Positions 53,160-62,126 of a DNA stretch of 64,000 bases are shown here, in pieces. The stretch comes from Thermoactinomyces sp. DSM 45892 (lineage in GTDB: Bacteria; Bacillota; Bacilli; Thermoactinomycetales; Thermoactinomycetaceae). Each line of letters begins with the position of its first letter. Position 1 is the stretch's first letter. The position numbers and the translations under genes were made by a program. The stretch covers positions 1-64,000 of the forward strand of contig NZ_FNPL01000006.1 in the NCBI RefSeq assembly GCF_900107305.1. The letters are read 5' to 3'. The notes below the pieces were generated by a model. That model was not told the origin of the DNA and searched no databases. It saw nothing but the letters and a program-made list of their open reading frames with translations.

Positions 53160-55307
53160 ATGACTCAAAATGATATGGCTCAAACAGCACAAGATGAAAC
53201 CGTATATCGATTAGATAACCTAACATGTGGCTCCTGCGCGCCCAAGTTCGAAAAAAATGTAAAATCACTCCCAAATGTACGGGATTGTAAGGTTAATTTC
53301 GGTGCTTCTAAAATGACAGTATACGGAAAAGCGACGATCTCTGAATTAGAAGAAGCAGGTGCTTTCGATCATATTAAAGTTCGAACAGATCAGCAGGGGA
53401 CTGCGGAAACAAAAAAGGTACCTTTTTGGAAGAATCGAGAAAATCTTCAACTTCTATTCTCTTTGGTATTGCTACTTCTAGGGGCTTTCGCCTCTTCTAC
53501 TTTTGGAGAGAAGGAAGTCCTCACAATCACCCTTTATATTGGCTCCATTGTAGTCGGTGGATGGAGACTCTTCTTAAGTGGATTGAAAAATTTAGTTCGC
53601 CTGCAATTCGATATGAAAGTTTTGATGACGATTGCGATCCTCGGGGCGGCTGCGATTGGCGAATGGAGTGAAGGCGCAACCGTTGTCATCTTATTTGCCA
53701 TCAGCGAATCGTTGGAACGGTACTCGATGGAACGTGCGCGAAAATCGATTCGTTCTCTAATGGAGATCGCGCCTAAGCAAGCTACGATTCGGCGAGACGG
53801 TAAAGAAATAACACTTTCAGTCGATGAAATTCAAGTAGGCGATCTGATGCTCGTAAAACCGGGACAAAAAATCCCGATGGATGGCATCATTAGCCTTGGA
53901 TCTTCCTACGTAAATCAAGCACCCATCACGGGTGAGTCGATTCCTGTTAGCAAAGGTATAGGAGACGATGTATTCGCTGGAACGATTAATCAGGAAGGCT
54001 ACTTGGAAATTCAAGTAACCAAACGGGTAAAAGACACCACTCTTTCCAAGATTGTTCACCTTGTAGAAGAAGCACAGGCAGAGCGTGCTCCCGCACAAGC
54101 CTTTGTGGATCGTTTTGCCAGATACTATACACCTGCGATCATGTTACTTGCTCTATTGATCGCCGTCCTCCCACCTCTTTTTATCGGCGGATGGTCCGAG
54201 TGGATTTATCGGGCTTTAGCGCTACTGGTTGTAGGGTGTCCTTGTGCACTCGTGATTTCTACACCTGTCGCCATCGTCACCGCAATTGGAAATGCGGCTC
54301 GCCATGGCGTACTCATTAAAGGCGGAATTCACTTAGAAACAGCAGGATCGATTGATACGATTGCTTTTGACAAAACCGGAACTTTGACCAAAGGAACTCC
54401 CACCGTCACCCACTTTGAAATGTTGTCCGAAGCAGAAACGGAAGAAACACTTCTTGATATTGCGTATGCTTTAGAAAAAAACTCCCAGCACCCGATTGCC
54501 GCCGCCATTTCACGCTATGCACAGGAACAGGGAGGAAAAGTGGAAAAACAAGTAGTAGCATTCACATCTGTCACGGGTAAAGGTGTAGAAGGTAGGATAG
54601 GAGAAACACTCTATCGCTTAGGGAAGCCGTCTTATATAGCAGAATCGCTCACAAACACCCTCCCTAACCCTGTCCAGCAAGCAGTCCAGCAACAACAAGC
54701 AAAGGGACAAACGGTTATGTTGTTAACAGCTGATCAGCAAGTACTGGCACTGTTCGCTGTTCAAGATGAGATTCGTTCGAATAGTGCAGACGTGATTCAA
54801 CAATTGCACCGTGTTGGGATTAGACAAACGGTTATGTTAACAGGTGACAATCAAGCAACGGCACAGGTAATCGGGAAACAACTAGGCATCAGTCAGATTC
54901 AAGCGGAGCTATTGCCAGAAGATAAACTCGCACAGATTCAAGCGTTACGGAATCAAGGGGCTAAGGTCGCGATGGTTGGGGATGGAATTAATGATGCACC
55001 TGCGCTCGCGACCGCTAATCTAGGAATTGCGATGGGTGGGGCTGGTACAGATACCGCTTTAGAGACGGCAGATATCGCCCTCATGGGAGATGATTTGCAG
55101 AAGATCCCGTTTACGATTCGGTTAAGTCGAAAGGCTCTTCAAGTGATCAAGCAGAATATCTCGTTTGCGTTCGGGTTAAAATTGTTGGCTTTGTTGTTGA
55201 TTATTCCGGGGTATTTGACTTTATGGATGGCGGTGTTTACCGATCTGGGTGGGACTTTGATTGTGACAGCTAATGCGTTGAGGCTGTTGCGAGTAGGAGA
55301 GAAGTAA
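53160..55307 (+). CDS. cadA: Cd/Zn/Pb-exporting P1B-type ATPase CadA
   Basis: A 715-residue efflux ATPase. The N-terminal metal-binding domain has TCGSC (Cys23, Cys26), a variant of the usual CANC. Membrane motif CPC (Cys360-Pro-Cys362), TGES, phosphorylation Asp404 in DKTGTLTKGTP, the HP locus (QHPIAAAI) and GDGINDAPAL are all conserved. It exports Cd2+, Zn2+ or Pb2+. It is translated right behind cadC under the same promoter. It ends at the bidirectional terminator 55422-55456 after a 114-base gap that contains a repeat fragment. Confidence 0.96.
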   Translation: MTQNDMAQTAQDETVYRLDNLTCGSCAPKFEKNVKSLPNVRDCKVNFGASKMTVYGKATISELEEAGAFDHIKVRTDQQGTAETKKVPFWKNRENLQLLFSLVLLLLGAFASSTFGEKEVLTITLYIGSIVVGGWRLFLSGLKNLVRLQFDMKVLMTIAILGAAAIGEWSEGATVVILFAISESLERYSMERARKSIRSLMEIAPKQATIRRDGKEITLSVDEIQVGDLMLVKPGQKIPMDGIISLGSSYVNQAPITGESIPVSKGIGDDVFAGTINQEGYLEIQVTKRVKDTTLSKIVHLVEEAQAERAPAQAFVDRFARYYTPAIMLLALLIAVLPPLFIGGWSEWIYRALALLVVGCPCALVISTPVAIVTAIGNAARHGVLIKGGIHLETAGSIDTIAFDKTGTLTKGTPTVTHFEMLSEAETEETLLDIAYALEKNSQHPIAAAISRYAQEQGGKVEKQVVAFTSVTGKGVEGRIGETLYRLGKPSYIAESLTNTLPNPVQQAVQQQQAKGQTVMLLTADQQVLALFAVQDEIRSNSADVIQQLHRVGIRQTVMLTGDNQATAQVIGKQLGISQIQAELLPEDKLAQIQALRNQGAKVAMVGDGINDAPALATANLGIAMGGAGTDTALETADIALMGDDLQKIPFTIRLSRKALQVIKQNISFAFGLKLLALLLIIPGYLTLWMAVFTDLGGTLIVTANALRLLRVGEK

Positions 55308-55360
55308 GACCCGTATCTACATCGTTGAAATAATCCAAATGATGACTATGGAAAAAGCTC

Positions 55361-55396
55361 AGGGCTGTATCTGCCTGCGCCTCAAATAGTGAGTCC
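55361..55396. repeat. Second copy of the left end of the 14821-15010 element
   Basis: AGGGC-TGTATCTG.C....CTCAAATAGTGA..CC matches 14821-14856 with one gap and about seven substitutions. The right half is absent, so this is a solo end or relic. Confidence 0.7.
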
Positions 55397-55421
55397 CGAG
55401 ATATGAAATACAAACATCAAA

Positions 55422-55456
55422 AAAGAAGCTAGTTGTCAAAAGCTAGCTTCTTTGAT
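55422..55456. terminator. Bidirectional terminator after cadA
   Basis: Perfect 11-bp stem AAAGAAGCTAG (55422-55432) and CTAGCTTCTTT (55443-55453). Confidence 0.85.
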
Positions 55457-55496
55457 TTATCAGACACAATTTTTTGATTGACGCTTTGTTTCGTGT

Positions 55497-56108
55497 TCAA
55501 GGCTTTATACTCGTATTTGAATATTCTACCGCGTCTGGATAGTGGATGGAATCTCCATCTGTTAGAAATACAGCTAGTAGCTTTTCTGACGCTTTGATGG
55601 ACGAAAACGTATTATTATCTACGATTACGTAGGAAGCATCTTGGGGAAGGCGAGAACCGCTTATGATGGTATCACTTTTATATTCTGTAGTCACGTTATG
55701 TTCGGACTCTACTTCTTTGGTAAGGATTTCTTTCCATTCTTCTCGAGTAAACAGAATGCCTTTGCCCGCTGGAATCGAAGGGAGCGTACTTAGTTTTTCT
55801 AGATCTATTCCATTCCCTTTCGCTTTTTTGATCGTTTGAAAGACGCGTTTTTTGTGTAATGCTTCCGCTGTAGTTTTCGATAGGAAAAGAACTTTTTTGT
55901 CACCAACAATCCCTTCCTTGACGACATAAGTCTGCTGAGCAGAAATTTTATCCTTAGAAGTAGATAACACCCGTTGCACTTCTGCTTTATCTCCTAACAC
56001 GATAGCTCCATTATGTCGACCGAAATAATGAAGAGCATCTGCTCTAAAGAAAAAATAAGCACCAATGAATACAGCAACGATACTAACGAAAATAAAAAAC
56101 TTCTTCAT
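55497..56108 (-). CDS. Membrane-anchored protein of unknown function
   Basis: A 203-residue protein with one N-terminal membrane anchor (about 4-21) and an extracytoplasmic domain; no cysteine or lipobox, no family recognised. Lysine-rich segments (KKRVFQTIKKAKG) alternate with acidic ones. ATG at 56108 with AGGGAG upstream. It is monocistronic, convergent with cadA. Confidence 0.6.
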   Translation of the reverse strand: MKKFFIFVSIVAVFIGAYFFFRADALHYFGRHNGAIVLGDKAEVQRVLSTSKDKISAQQTYVVKEGIVGDKKVLFLSKTTAEALHKKRVFQTIKKAKGNGIDLEKLSTLPSIPAGKGILFTREEWKEILTKEVESEHNVTTEYKSDTIISGSRLPQDASYVIVDNNTFSSIKASEKLLAVFLTDGDSIHYPDAVEYSNTSIKP

Positions 56109-56235
56109 AAACCACTGCTCCCTTATTTATTCATACTATTTCAATTTACACATTACAATTTACTGTGTATCGCTTATGGCTTCCATCGATTTTCATTACA
56201 CATACCTTACTTGCTTGTAAGATTTCTGTTCTACA

Positions 56236-57054
56236 TCATATCTTCCTAGCCACCACCCTATTCATAGCATGTCTATGTGGAATACCTGATGAATTACAAT
56301 TCATAATGTCCTCTGAACTACTCTCTATCAACCAGTCATGATAATGCGATAATAACTCTCCCGACCTCCAATCATGATGATTTGGTTCGTTTTCGGGTGG
56401 AGGTGGAATGAAGGGCTTTTGTACGAATACGTTGAAGAAATGCATTCCCCCTGGATGGGTATAGTCCTTGTAGTTTTGAAATAGCTCTTCTCGATACTTA
56501 AGGCTTATATAATGGAGTACTCCACTGGAGAAGAGAATGTCAAAGTGAGTGTTTAGTCGAAAGTCTAGTAAATCGGCTTTAAACACCTTTACCTCTACTC
56601 CCACGTGGTCAGCCAGTCTCTTCGTTTTTTCAATTCCTGCATCTGAAATGTCAAATGCGGTTACATCATAGCCATTTCTTGCAAAAAAGACCGCATTTCT
56701 CCCCTCCCCGCATCCAATATCTAATAGTTTCACATTCCGAATAGGTGGTATATATTCGAGAATCTGATAGCAGTCTGCATTCGGCTGGAACCCCCAGTAG
56801 TAATCTGGTGTTTCGTAAGCTTTTTCGTAAATCGTAATTTGTTTATCATGGGAAACGTAGCCCAATAATTTATCTATGCTTACTTCCAGTATCTTCGATA
56901 TCGCAGGAAGCAGTGTAATATCTGGCATAGCTTGTTCATTCTCCCATTTTGAGATCGCCTGATGGGTAATTCCTAATGAATGCGCAAGTCTTTCTTGTGT
57001 CAATCCCTTTTCTTTTCGATAACGATAAATGTTTTTAGCAATTTGGTTCATCAT
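56236..57054 (-). CDS. XRE-type HTH regulator fused to SAM-dependent methyltransferase
   Basis: A 272-residue fusion. Residues 5-60 are a Cro/C1-type helix-turn-helix (GLTQERLAHSLGITHQAISKWE). Residues about 85-272 are a class I methyltransferase with motif I LDIGCGEGRN (111-120), acidic Asp135 (FDIS), and FDILFSSGVLHYI as motif IV. The methyltransferase part resembles TehB/UbiG-type small-molecule enzymes. A sensor-regulator acting on its own modification substrate is possible; this is inference. Start ATG 57054 follows AGGAG; the frame extends to 57162 without support. Confidence 0.85.
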   Translation of the reverse strand: MMNQIAKNIYRYRKEKGLTQERLAHSLGITHQAISKWENEQAMPDITLLPAISKILEVSIDKLLGYVSHDKQITIYEKAYETPDYYWGFQPNADCYQILEYIPPIRNVKLLDIGCGEGRNAVFFARNGYDVTAFDISDAGIEKTKRLADHVGVEVKVFKADLLDFRLNTHFDILFSSGVLHYISLKYREELFQNYKDYTHPGGMHFFNVFVQKPFIPPPPENEPNHHDWRSGELLSHYHDWLIESSSEDIMNCNSSGIPHRHAMNRVVARKI

Positions 57055-57207
57055 TTTGTATCCACTCCTATAACGCAATTGTAATTGGATTGGGTGGAAG
57101 CAAACAATAACTTGTAAATTGACTTTTTTCTTTCTGCAACAGGAAGTTGAATTCAGGTACAATAGGAATACCGATAAATGTAATGGATAAAAGGACTGAA
57201 TATACTT

Positions 57208-58932
57208 ATGTCATTTGACGGAATCGTAACCCGTGCAGTTACACATGAACTGATAACCAAGTTGATTGGAGGACGAATCAGTAAAATCTACCAACCAAGT
57301 GATACAGAACTGATGCTATATATTCGTTCGCAAGGGCAAAACCATAAACTATACATATCTGCCCACCCTGCTTATCCTCGCTTCCAATTTACTGAGTCTC
57401 CTGTGGATCATCCAAAGGAACCGCCTATGTTTTGTATGCTTCTTCGCAAACATATGGAGGGTTCTTTGATTCAAGCGATCAGGCAGGTAGGCATGGAGCG
57501 GATTGTACAGATTGATATTCGAGGGGTAAACGAATTAGGGGATGAAGTACTGCGAAGGCTCTCGATTGAAATATTAGGTCGTACAAGTAATGTCATCCTG
57601 CTGGACCTTGAGACAAATCGAATCATGGATGCGCTTCGCCGGGTCCCTTACTCGGTAAGTAAAGTACGTCCAGTCTTACCCGGTCGGGATTATGAATATC
57701 CACCTGCTCAAGAGAAGCTAGACCCGTTTGAGGTGGATGAAACGACCTTTCTCTCTGGATTTGACTATCTTGCGGGCCGGCTAGACAAACAGTTAGTAAA
57801 TCGGTTTCTCGGACTGGGCCCTTTAGTTGCCAAAGAGATTGTGTTTCGTGCAGGGATCGGAGATCGAAAAAATCTGTGGAATGCTTTTCATCAGCTAATA
57901 GAGGAGTTTCGTACTCATCAATATCAACCAACCCGTGTGGAAGTAGAGGGAAGGCATTATTTCTATGGCACGGAACTAACCCACCTATCGGGTGAGTATC
58001 TTCATTTTGAAACGATGAGCGAGTGCCTCGATTCATTTTATTACGGAAAAGCAGATCGCGATCGAATTCGCGGGCAGACGCTAGATCTCATTAAACGATT
58101 GACGAATGAGCTGGAGAAAAACGAGAAGAAAATCGAAATACTACGCAAGGAAGTTGCTGAATCGGATTTAGTGGAAGAAGAGCGTATCAAGGGGGAACTG
58201 TTAACGACATATATGCACGAACTACAGCGTGGAGACTCGTTTGTCCGTCTTGTTAACTACTATGATCCAGAAGAAAAACAGATCGAGATTCAGTTAGACC
58301 CTCTACTCTCCCCTTCTGAAAATGCACAACGATATTATAAACGTTATAACAAACGAAAAGCATCCAAGAAGTACAATCTGGAACAGATCGCCATCGCGCA
58401 AGAAGAGATTCAGTATTTAGAATCGGTACTTGTATTGTTAGAAAACAGCTCTTTAAAAGAAGTGGAACAGATTCGGGAAGAGCTGGAAGAAGAATGCTGG
58501 ATACGTACACAGCGTCGCCCGAATCGAAAGAAGAAAGAGAAGCCGAATCCCATCAGTATGTATGCAAAAGATGGGACGCTCATTTTAGTGGGGAAAAATA
58601 ATAAGCAAAATGATTATCTCACCCATCAACTCGCCCATAACTCCGATACATGGCTTCATACCAAAGATATCCCCGGCTCACATGTCGTCATTCGTAGTAA
58701 AGAAATCAGTGAGGAAACGCTTTTAGAGGCGGCTACACTAGCGGCATATTACAGCAAAGCCCGCGAGTCGAGTCAAGTTCCAGTTGATTATGTCACAATC
58801 AAGCATGTGAAAAAGCCTGCAGGTGCTCGTCCTGGATTTGTTATTTATGAAAATCAACAAACATTGTATGTAACCCCAGATGAAAATATCGTTCGCGAGA
58901 TGTTAAAGCGGACCAAACCCAAAGCACATTAA
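57208..58932 (+). CDS. rqcH: Ribosome quality control factor RqcH (NFACT, YloA/FbpA)
   Basis: A 574-residue NFACT protein that binds 50S subunits with stalled peptidyl-tRNA and adds C-terminal alanine tails. The NFACT-N domain (1-about 200) has SKIYQPSDTELMLYIR, DHPKEPPMFCMLLRKHMEG and IDIRG. A coiled-coil middle (about 290-420) follows, then the NFACT-R domain with WLHTKDIPGSHVVIRSK and HVKKPAGARPGFVIYENQQTLYV. It matches Bacillus YloA, which neighbours yloB, but here it is on the opposite strand. ATG at 57208; only a weak ribosome binding site (AAGGACTGA) is seen. Confidence 0.95.
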   Translation: MSFDGIVTRAVTHELITKLIGGRISKIYQPSDTELMLYIRSQGQNHKLYISAHPAYPRFQFTESPVDHPKEPPMFCMLLRKHMEGSLIQAIRQVGMERIVQIDIRGVNELGDEVLRRLSIEILGRTSNVILLDLETNRIMDALRRVPYSVSKVRPVLPGRDYEYPPAQEKLDPFEVDETTFLSGFDYLAGRLDKQLVNRFLGLGPLVAKEIVFRAGIGDRKNLWNAFHQLIEEFRTHQYQPTRVEVEGRHYFYGTELTHLSGEYLHFETMSECLDSFYYGKADRDRIRGQTLDLIKRLTNELEKNEKKIEILRKEVAESDLVEEERIKGELLTTYMHELQRGDSFVRLVNYYDPEEKQIEIQLDPLLSPSENAQRYYKRYNKRKASKKYNLEQIAIAQEEIQYLESVLVLLENSSLKEVEQIREELEEECWIRTQRRPNRKKKEKPNPISMYAKDGTLILVGKNNKQNDYLTHQLAHNSDTWLHTKDIPGSHVVIRSKEISEETLLEAATLAAYYSKARESSQVPVDYVTIKHVKKPAGARPGFVIYENQQTLYVTPDENIVREMLKRTKPKAH

Positions 58933-58957
58933 TCCTTTACAGATGGGGAGTCTGAGG

Positions 58958-59599
58958 ATGAAAACCATATTGCTAACTGGATTTGAAGCATTTGGAGGGG
59001 AGAAAATCAATCCCTCACTGGAGATTGCAAAAGCTCTTGATGAAAGGGAAACGGAAACATATAAGATCGTTTCTTTTGAACTTCCTTGTGTTTTTGGAGA
59101 AGCGATTGATCAATTAAGGTTGGCTTTACAAGAAGTAAAGCCTGATATTGTGATTTGTGTGGGACAGGCTGGGGGGCGCTCTGACCTATCCATCGAACGA
59201 ATCGCGATTAATATAGATGACGCGGGAATCCCCGATAATAAAGGGAATCAGCCGATCGATGAGCCCATTATCAAGGAAGGACCTGCAGCATTTTGGTCCA
59301 GCTTACCGATTAAAGCGATTGTGAAGCATTTACGTGATGCTGGACTACCTGCCTCCGTCTCTCAAACAGCTGGAACCTATGTATGCAACCACGTTTTTTA
59401 CGGACTCATGCATGAAATTAGAAAAAGTAGTATTCGTGGCGGGTTTATCCATATCCCTTTTCTACCCGAGCAGATCCAAACGCGCCCCCTGATGGCATCC
59501 CTGCCTTTAAATGAAATGATACGCGGGATTGAGATAGCGATTCAAGTATCTGTGGGCTATGAACAAGATCTGCTCCTAGAAGGCGGACAAACTCATTAA
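58958..59599 (+). CDS. pcp: Pyrrolidone-carboxylate peptidase (pyroglutamyl-peptidase I)
   Basis: Cysteine peptidase that removes N-terminal pyroglutamate; 213 residues. LLTGFEAFGGEKINPS opens the protein, and the catalytic triad is Glu80 (SIERIAIN), Cys143 (TYVCNH) and His165 (GFIHIPFLP). Start ATG 58958 follows GGGGAG; five extra codons upstream (58943) lack a site. It lies 25 bases after rqcH and is probably co-transcribed. Confidence 0.97.
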   Translation: MKTILLTGFEAFGGEKINPSLEIAKALDERETETYKIVSFELPCVFGEAIDQLRLALQEVKPDIVICVGQAGGRSDLSIERIAINIDDAGIPDNKGNQPIDEPIIKEGPAAFWSSLPIKAIVKHLRDAGLPASVSQTAGTYVCNHVFYGLMHEIRKSSIRGGFIHIPFLPEQIQTRPLMASLPLNEMIRGIEIAIQVSVGYEQDLLLEGGQTH

Positions 59600-59604
59600 A
59601 AAAA

Positions 59605-59641
59605 AACGACTGAGCTGGCCAAGTAGCTCAGTCGTTTTTTT
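59605..59641 (+). terminator. Terminator after pcp
   Basis: AACGACTGAGCT (59605-59616) and AGCTCAGTCGTT (59625-59636), followed by a T-run. Confidence 0.92.
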
Positions 59642-59642
59642 A

Positions 59643-59671
59643 TTAGAATAAACATAATAATCTGTTATAAT
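59643..59671 (+). promoter_or_regulatory. Promoter of the small membrane-protein pair
   Basis: TG-extended perfect TATAAT (59666-59671) with a weak -35 TTAGAA 17 bases upstream. Confidence 0.55.
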
Positions 59672-59696
59672 CATATTAACAACCTTTTGTACGAAA

Positions 59697-59963
59697 GTGA
59701 GTTGTCTCTCCGTGAAGGTGGAATTTCATTTCTGGTTTCCATTTCTCTATTTTTGTGTGATCCTTTTTCATCTTCTTGGGTTTGATCAAAAACAAATCTT
59801 ATTGGATCTAACAAGTCCCTTGCGTTGGTATGAACTAGCACAAGGTGGAGTCGGTTTCTCTTCCATTGGTATCTATTTGTACAGTATGTTGATATGGTAT
59901 GCATTTGGATGGTTACTAGATGGTTTGATTTTACTGATTGGTAGAGGAAAGCAATCCAAATGA
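59697..59963 (+). CDS. Small membrane protein, unknown
   Basis: An 88-residue protein with two strong hydrophobic spans (about 12-28 and 53-82) and a basic end (GRGKQSK). No family is recognised. It starts at GTG 59697 with little Shine-Dalgarno support; a promoter is 25 bases upstream. The next gene begins 48 bases after its stop, so the two may act together. Confidence 0.5.
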   Translation: MSCLSVKVEFHFWFPFLYFCVILFHLLGFDQKQILLDLTSPLRWYELAQGGVGFSSIGIYLYSMLIWYAFGWLLDGLILLIGRGKQSK

Positions 59964-60011
59964 AAAAGGTTTTGATATCTTCAATCTGTGGAGACAGGGG
60001 TGTAGCGGCCA

Positions 60012-60677
60012 ATGCGTACAGATAAAACCAGTCCTTTCACATGGGTACAAAGAAGCATTGGATTATGTATCTATCTCATGATTACGATCTTCCTTCCATC
60101 TCCAGCATTCCTATTTCTGCTGGCAACCCTGTATCTACTCTTTAGTACCGCCAAGTATGAGATTCAGCAGCAACGATCCGAATCCCTTATCCGATTTGCA
60201 TTTCTCCTGTTTAGCTTAGGAAGTTTGCATGACATCGGTCGAACAGAGCACTTTGGAATAGCTAGTTTTTTAGGCGGCCTGATCGGCTGGACTATCTTCC
60301 TTTTTGTATACGGCAGACAACTTCATAGCCACCTCTCCCGCTCTTCTGATTCACCTGTCGAAGTGATCCTTCATCCAGTCGTTATCGATTGGCTCCAACG
60401 GATTTGGGGGTTCCTTGTTTTTGTATTGTGTGCCCTGTTTGACCCTTATCACATCGATACTCTTATCTTTGCAGGGAAGCTATACTGTTTTATCTCCACC
60501 ATTAAATATCTCCTTCGGAAACAATATGAAAAAGGATACACCCGTCTCAGCTTCGTCATGATCCCTATTGCTATCAAAACGGATACAGGGTTTCAAGGAA
60601 TGTGGCAAGACTGGTTTCAACTCGTTTTTTGCCTCTTCTGTTTTGGAATTGTAGGATATTTAAATTGGGAGAAATAA
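60012..60677 (+). CDS. Multi-span membrane protein, unknown
   Basis: A 221-residue integral membrane protein with about six spans; I do not recognise a family. Charged loops (YEIQQQRSES, RSSDSPVE) separate them. GGGGTG lies 12 bases before ATG. Follows the small membrane protein and ends in a terminator. Confidence 0.6.
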   Translation: MRTDKTSPFTWVQRSIGLCIYLMITIFLPSPAFLFLLATLYLLFSTAKYEIQQQRSESLIRFAFLLFSLGSLHDIGRTEHFGIASFLGGLIGWTIFLFVYGRQLHSHLSRSSDSPVEVILHPVVIDWLQRIWGFLVFVLCALFDPYHIDTLIFAGKLYCFISTIKYLLRKQYEKGYTRLSFVMIPIAIKTDTGFQGMWQDWFQLVFCLFCFGIVGYLNWEK

Positions 60678-60723
60678 AAAAAGTCGATCTCCTCGAACAT
60701 ATCGCTTGGAGATCGACTTTTTT
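60677..60723. terminator. Bidirectional terminator between the membrane-protein pair and pyrE
   Basis: Perfect 16-bp stem AAAAAAGTCGATCTCC (60677-60692) with GGAGATCGACTTTTTT (60708-60723). Confidence 0.92.
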
Positions 60724-60732
60724 AGATGTTTA

Positions 60733-61320
60733 TTACTTCTTTGATACAGGTGTTCGACTTCCAGGCTTGACGACAGGAGTCCCTTCTGCACAAAGAGGAC
60801 ACTCCTCTGCTTCCCACGACTGAATCTCGATTGGCATCAGAGCACGGTAAGGTACAGTGAAAGGTGTTTTCCCTTGGCTTCGATCAACGATGGAACCAAT
60901 TCCAACTACATCCGCCCCCATTCCTTCTAAAAGGGTAACCACTTCTTGTACCGAGCCACCTGTGGTAACGACATCCTCTACTGCTAGAACGCGTTCTCCC
61001 ATTTCTACTTCAAATCCACGACGAAGTTCCATAACGCCCTCTTTTCGTTCGGCAAATAGACAGCGAACTCCTAAGGCACGAGCTACTTCATGAGCGATCA
61101 CCACTCCGCCAAGTGCAGGACCTACTACCACATCAATCTCTAAATCACGAAACAGATTCGCGATGGCTTGTCCTGCTTGCTCTGCATCTGATGGGTGTTG
61201 AAGTAACTGAGCACATTGCATATATTGTTTGCTATGTCGCCCTGAAGAAAGAAGAAAATGTCCCTCTTTTACAACTCCAGTACGTGTGAGTGCTTCGGAT
61301 AAATTCCATTCTGGTTTCAT
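60733..61320 (-). CDS. pyrE: Orotate phosphoribosyltransferase
   Basis: Joins orotate and PRPP to OMP in pyrimidine synthesis; 195 residues. The PRPP loop VLAVEDVVTTGGSV (111-124), HFLLSSGRHSKQY and GPALGGVVIAHEVA are conserved. The C-terminus carries a CPLCAEGTPVVKPGSR tail with two cysteines typical of this clade. ATG overlaps the pyrF stop by four bases (ATGA). Last gene of the pyr operon. Confidence 0.98.
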   Translation of the reverse strand: MKPEWNLSEALTRTGVVKEGHFLLSSGRHSKQYMQCAQLLQHPSDAEQAGQAIANLFRDLEIDVVVGPALGGVVIAHEVARALGVRCLFAERKEGVMELRRGFEVEMGERVLAVEDVVTTGGSVQEVVTLLEGMGADVVGIGSIVDRSQGKTPFTVPYRALMPIEIQSWEAEECPLCAEGTPVVKPGSRTPVSKK

Positions 61321-62054
61321 CTGTGATTCCCCCTGGCGTCTATGATTTCTTGTAGGATTTGATGATACGCTTTGAGTGGATCAAGTGCATGGGTAATCGC
61401 GCGTCCGACTACTAGATGATCTGCTCCTGCCTGAATCGCCGCAGTCGGAGTGACAACTCTTTTCTGATCGTTTACAGAGGCTCCTACAGGGCGAATCCCT
61501 GGTGTTACGGCTAGAAAGAAAGGCTCTGTCGCATCTTTAATCGCTCTTGCTTCTTGACCTGAACAGATCACTCCATCCGCCCCTGCTTGATGAGCAAGCT
61601 TGGCTGATCGTAAAACCGCTTGCTCCATTGAACCGTTGATGCCGATTTCATCGTGTAACATTTCCTCGTGCGTACTTGTCAGTTGGGTAACCGCTAGAAG
61701 ACGGGTCCGACATTCGGAAGAGGAAGCACATTTCTCAGCAGATTCACGAGCATGCTTTATCATCTCAGAGCCTCCCATGGCATGAAGGGTTAAGAAATCT
61801 ACATCTAGCTTGCTAATCGATTCTACTGCTTTGGCTACCGTATTCGGTATGTCGTGTAGCTTTAAATCAAGAAAAATTGAGTATCCTTCTTGTTTTCGCT
61901 CATAGATCCAACGTGGGCCTGTTGCATAGAACAATTGGTAACCTACTTTAATCCACGGTTTTTCTTCCCCCTGCCAATGGGTAAGAAATTTCTCTGCATC
62001 CTCTCCAGATGGTAGATCTAGAGCGATCATCAATTGGCGACGTGCTTGATCCAT
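61317..62054 (-). CDS. pyrF: Orotidine 5'-phosphate decarboxylase
   Basis: Converts OMP to UMP; 245 residues. The catalytic DLKLHDIPNTV motif (Asp-Lys-Asp array), MIALDLPSGEDAEKF and GIRPVGASVNDQKRVVTPTAAIQAGADHLVVGRAI phosphate-binding segment (in short pieces) are clear. Start ATG 62054 follows AGGAAGGG by eight bases; a TTG two codons upstream is less likely. It follows carB by 72 bases; pyrK and pyrD are not between them. Confidence 0.97.
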   Translation of the reverse strand: MDQARRQLMIALDLPSGEDAEKFLTHWQGEEKPWIKVGYQLFYATGPRWIYERKQEGYSIFLDLKLHDIPNTVAKAVESISKLDVDFLTLHAMGGSEMIKHARESAEKCASSSECRTRLLAVTQLTSTHEEMLHDEIGINGSMEQAVLRSAKLAHQAGADGVICSGQEARAIKDATEPFFLAVTPGIRPVGASVNDQKRVVTPTAAIQAGADHLVVGRAITHALDPLKAYHQILQEIIDARGNHR

Positions 62055-62126
62055 ACTCAAAACCCTTCCTATAAAATGCTATGAAATGCGGTGCGGGTGT
62101 TTCAGGGTCCTTACCTGACTCTCTAT

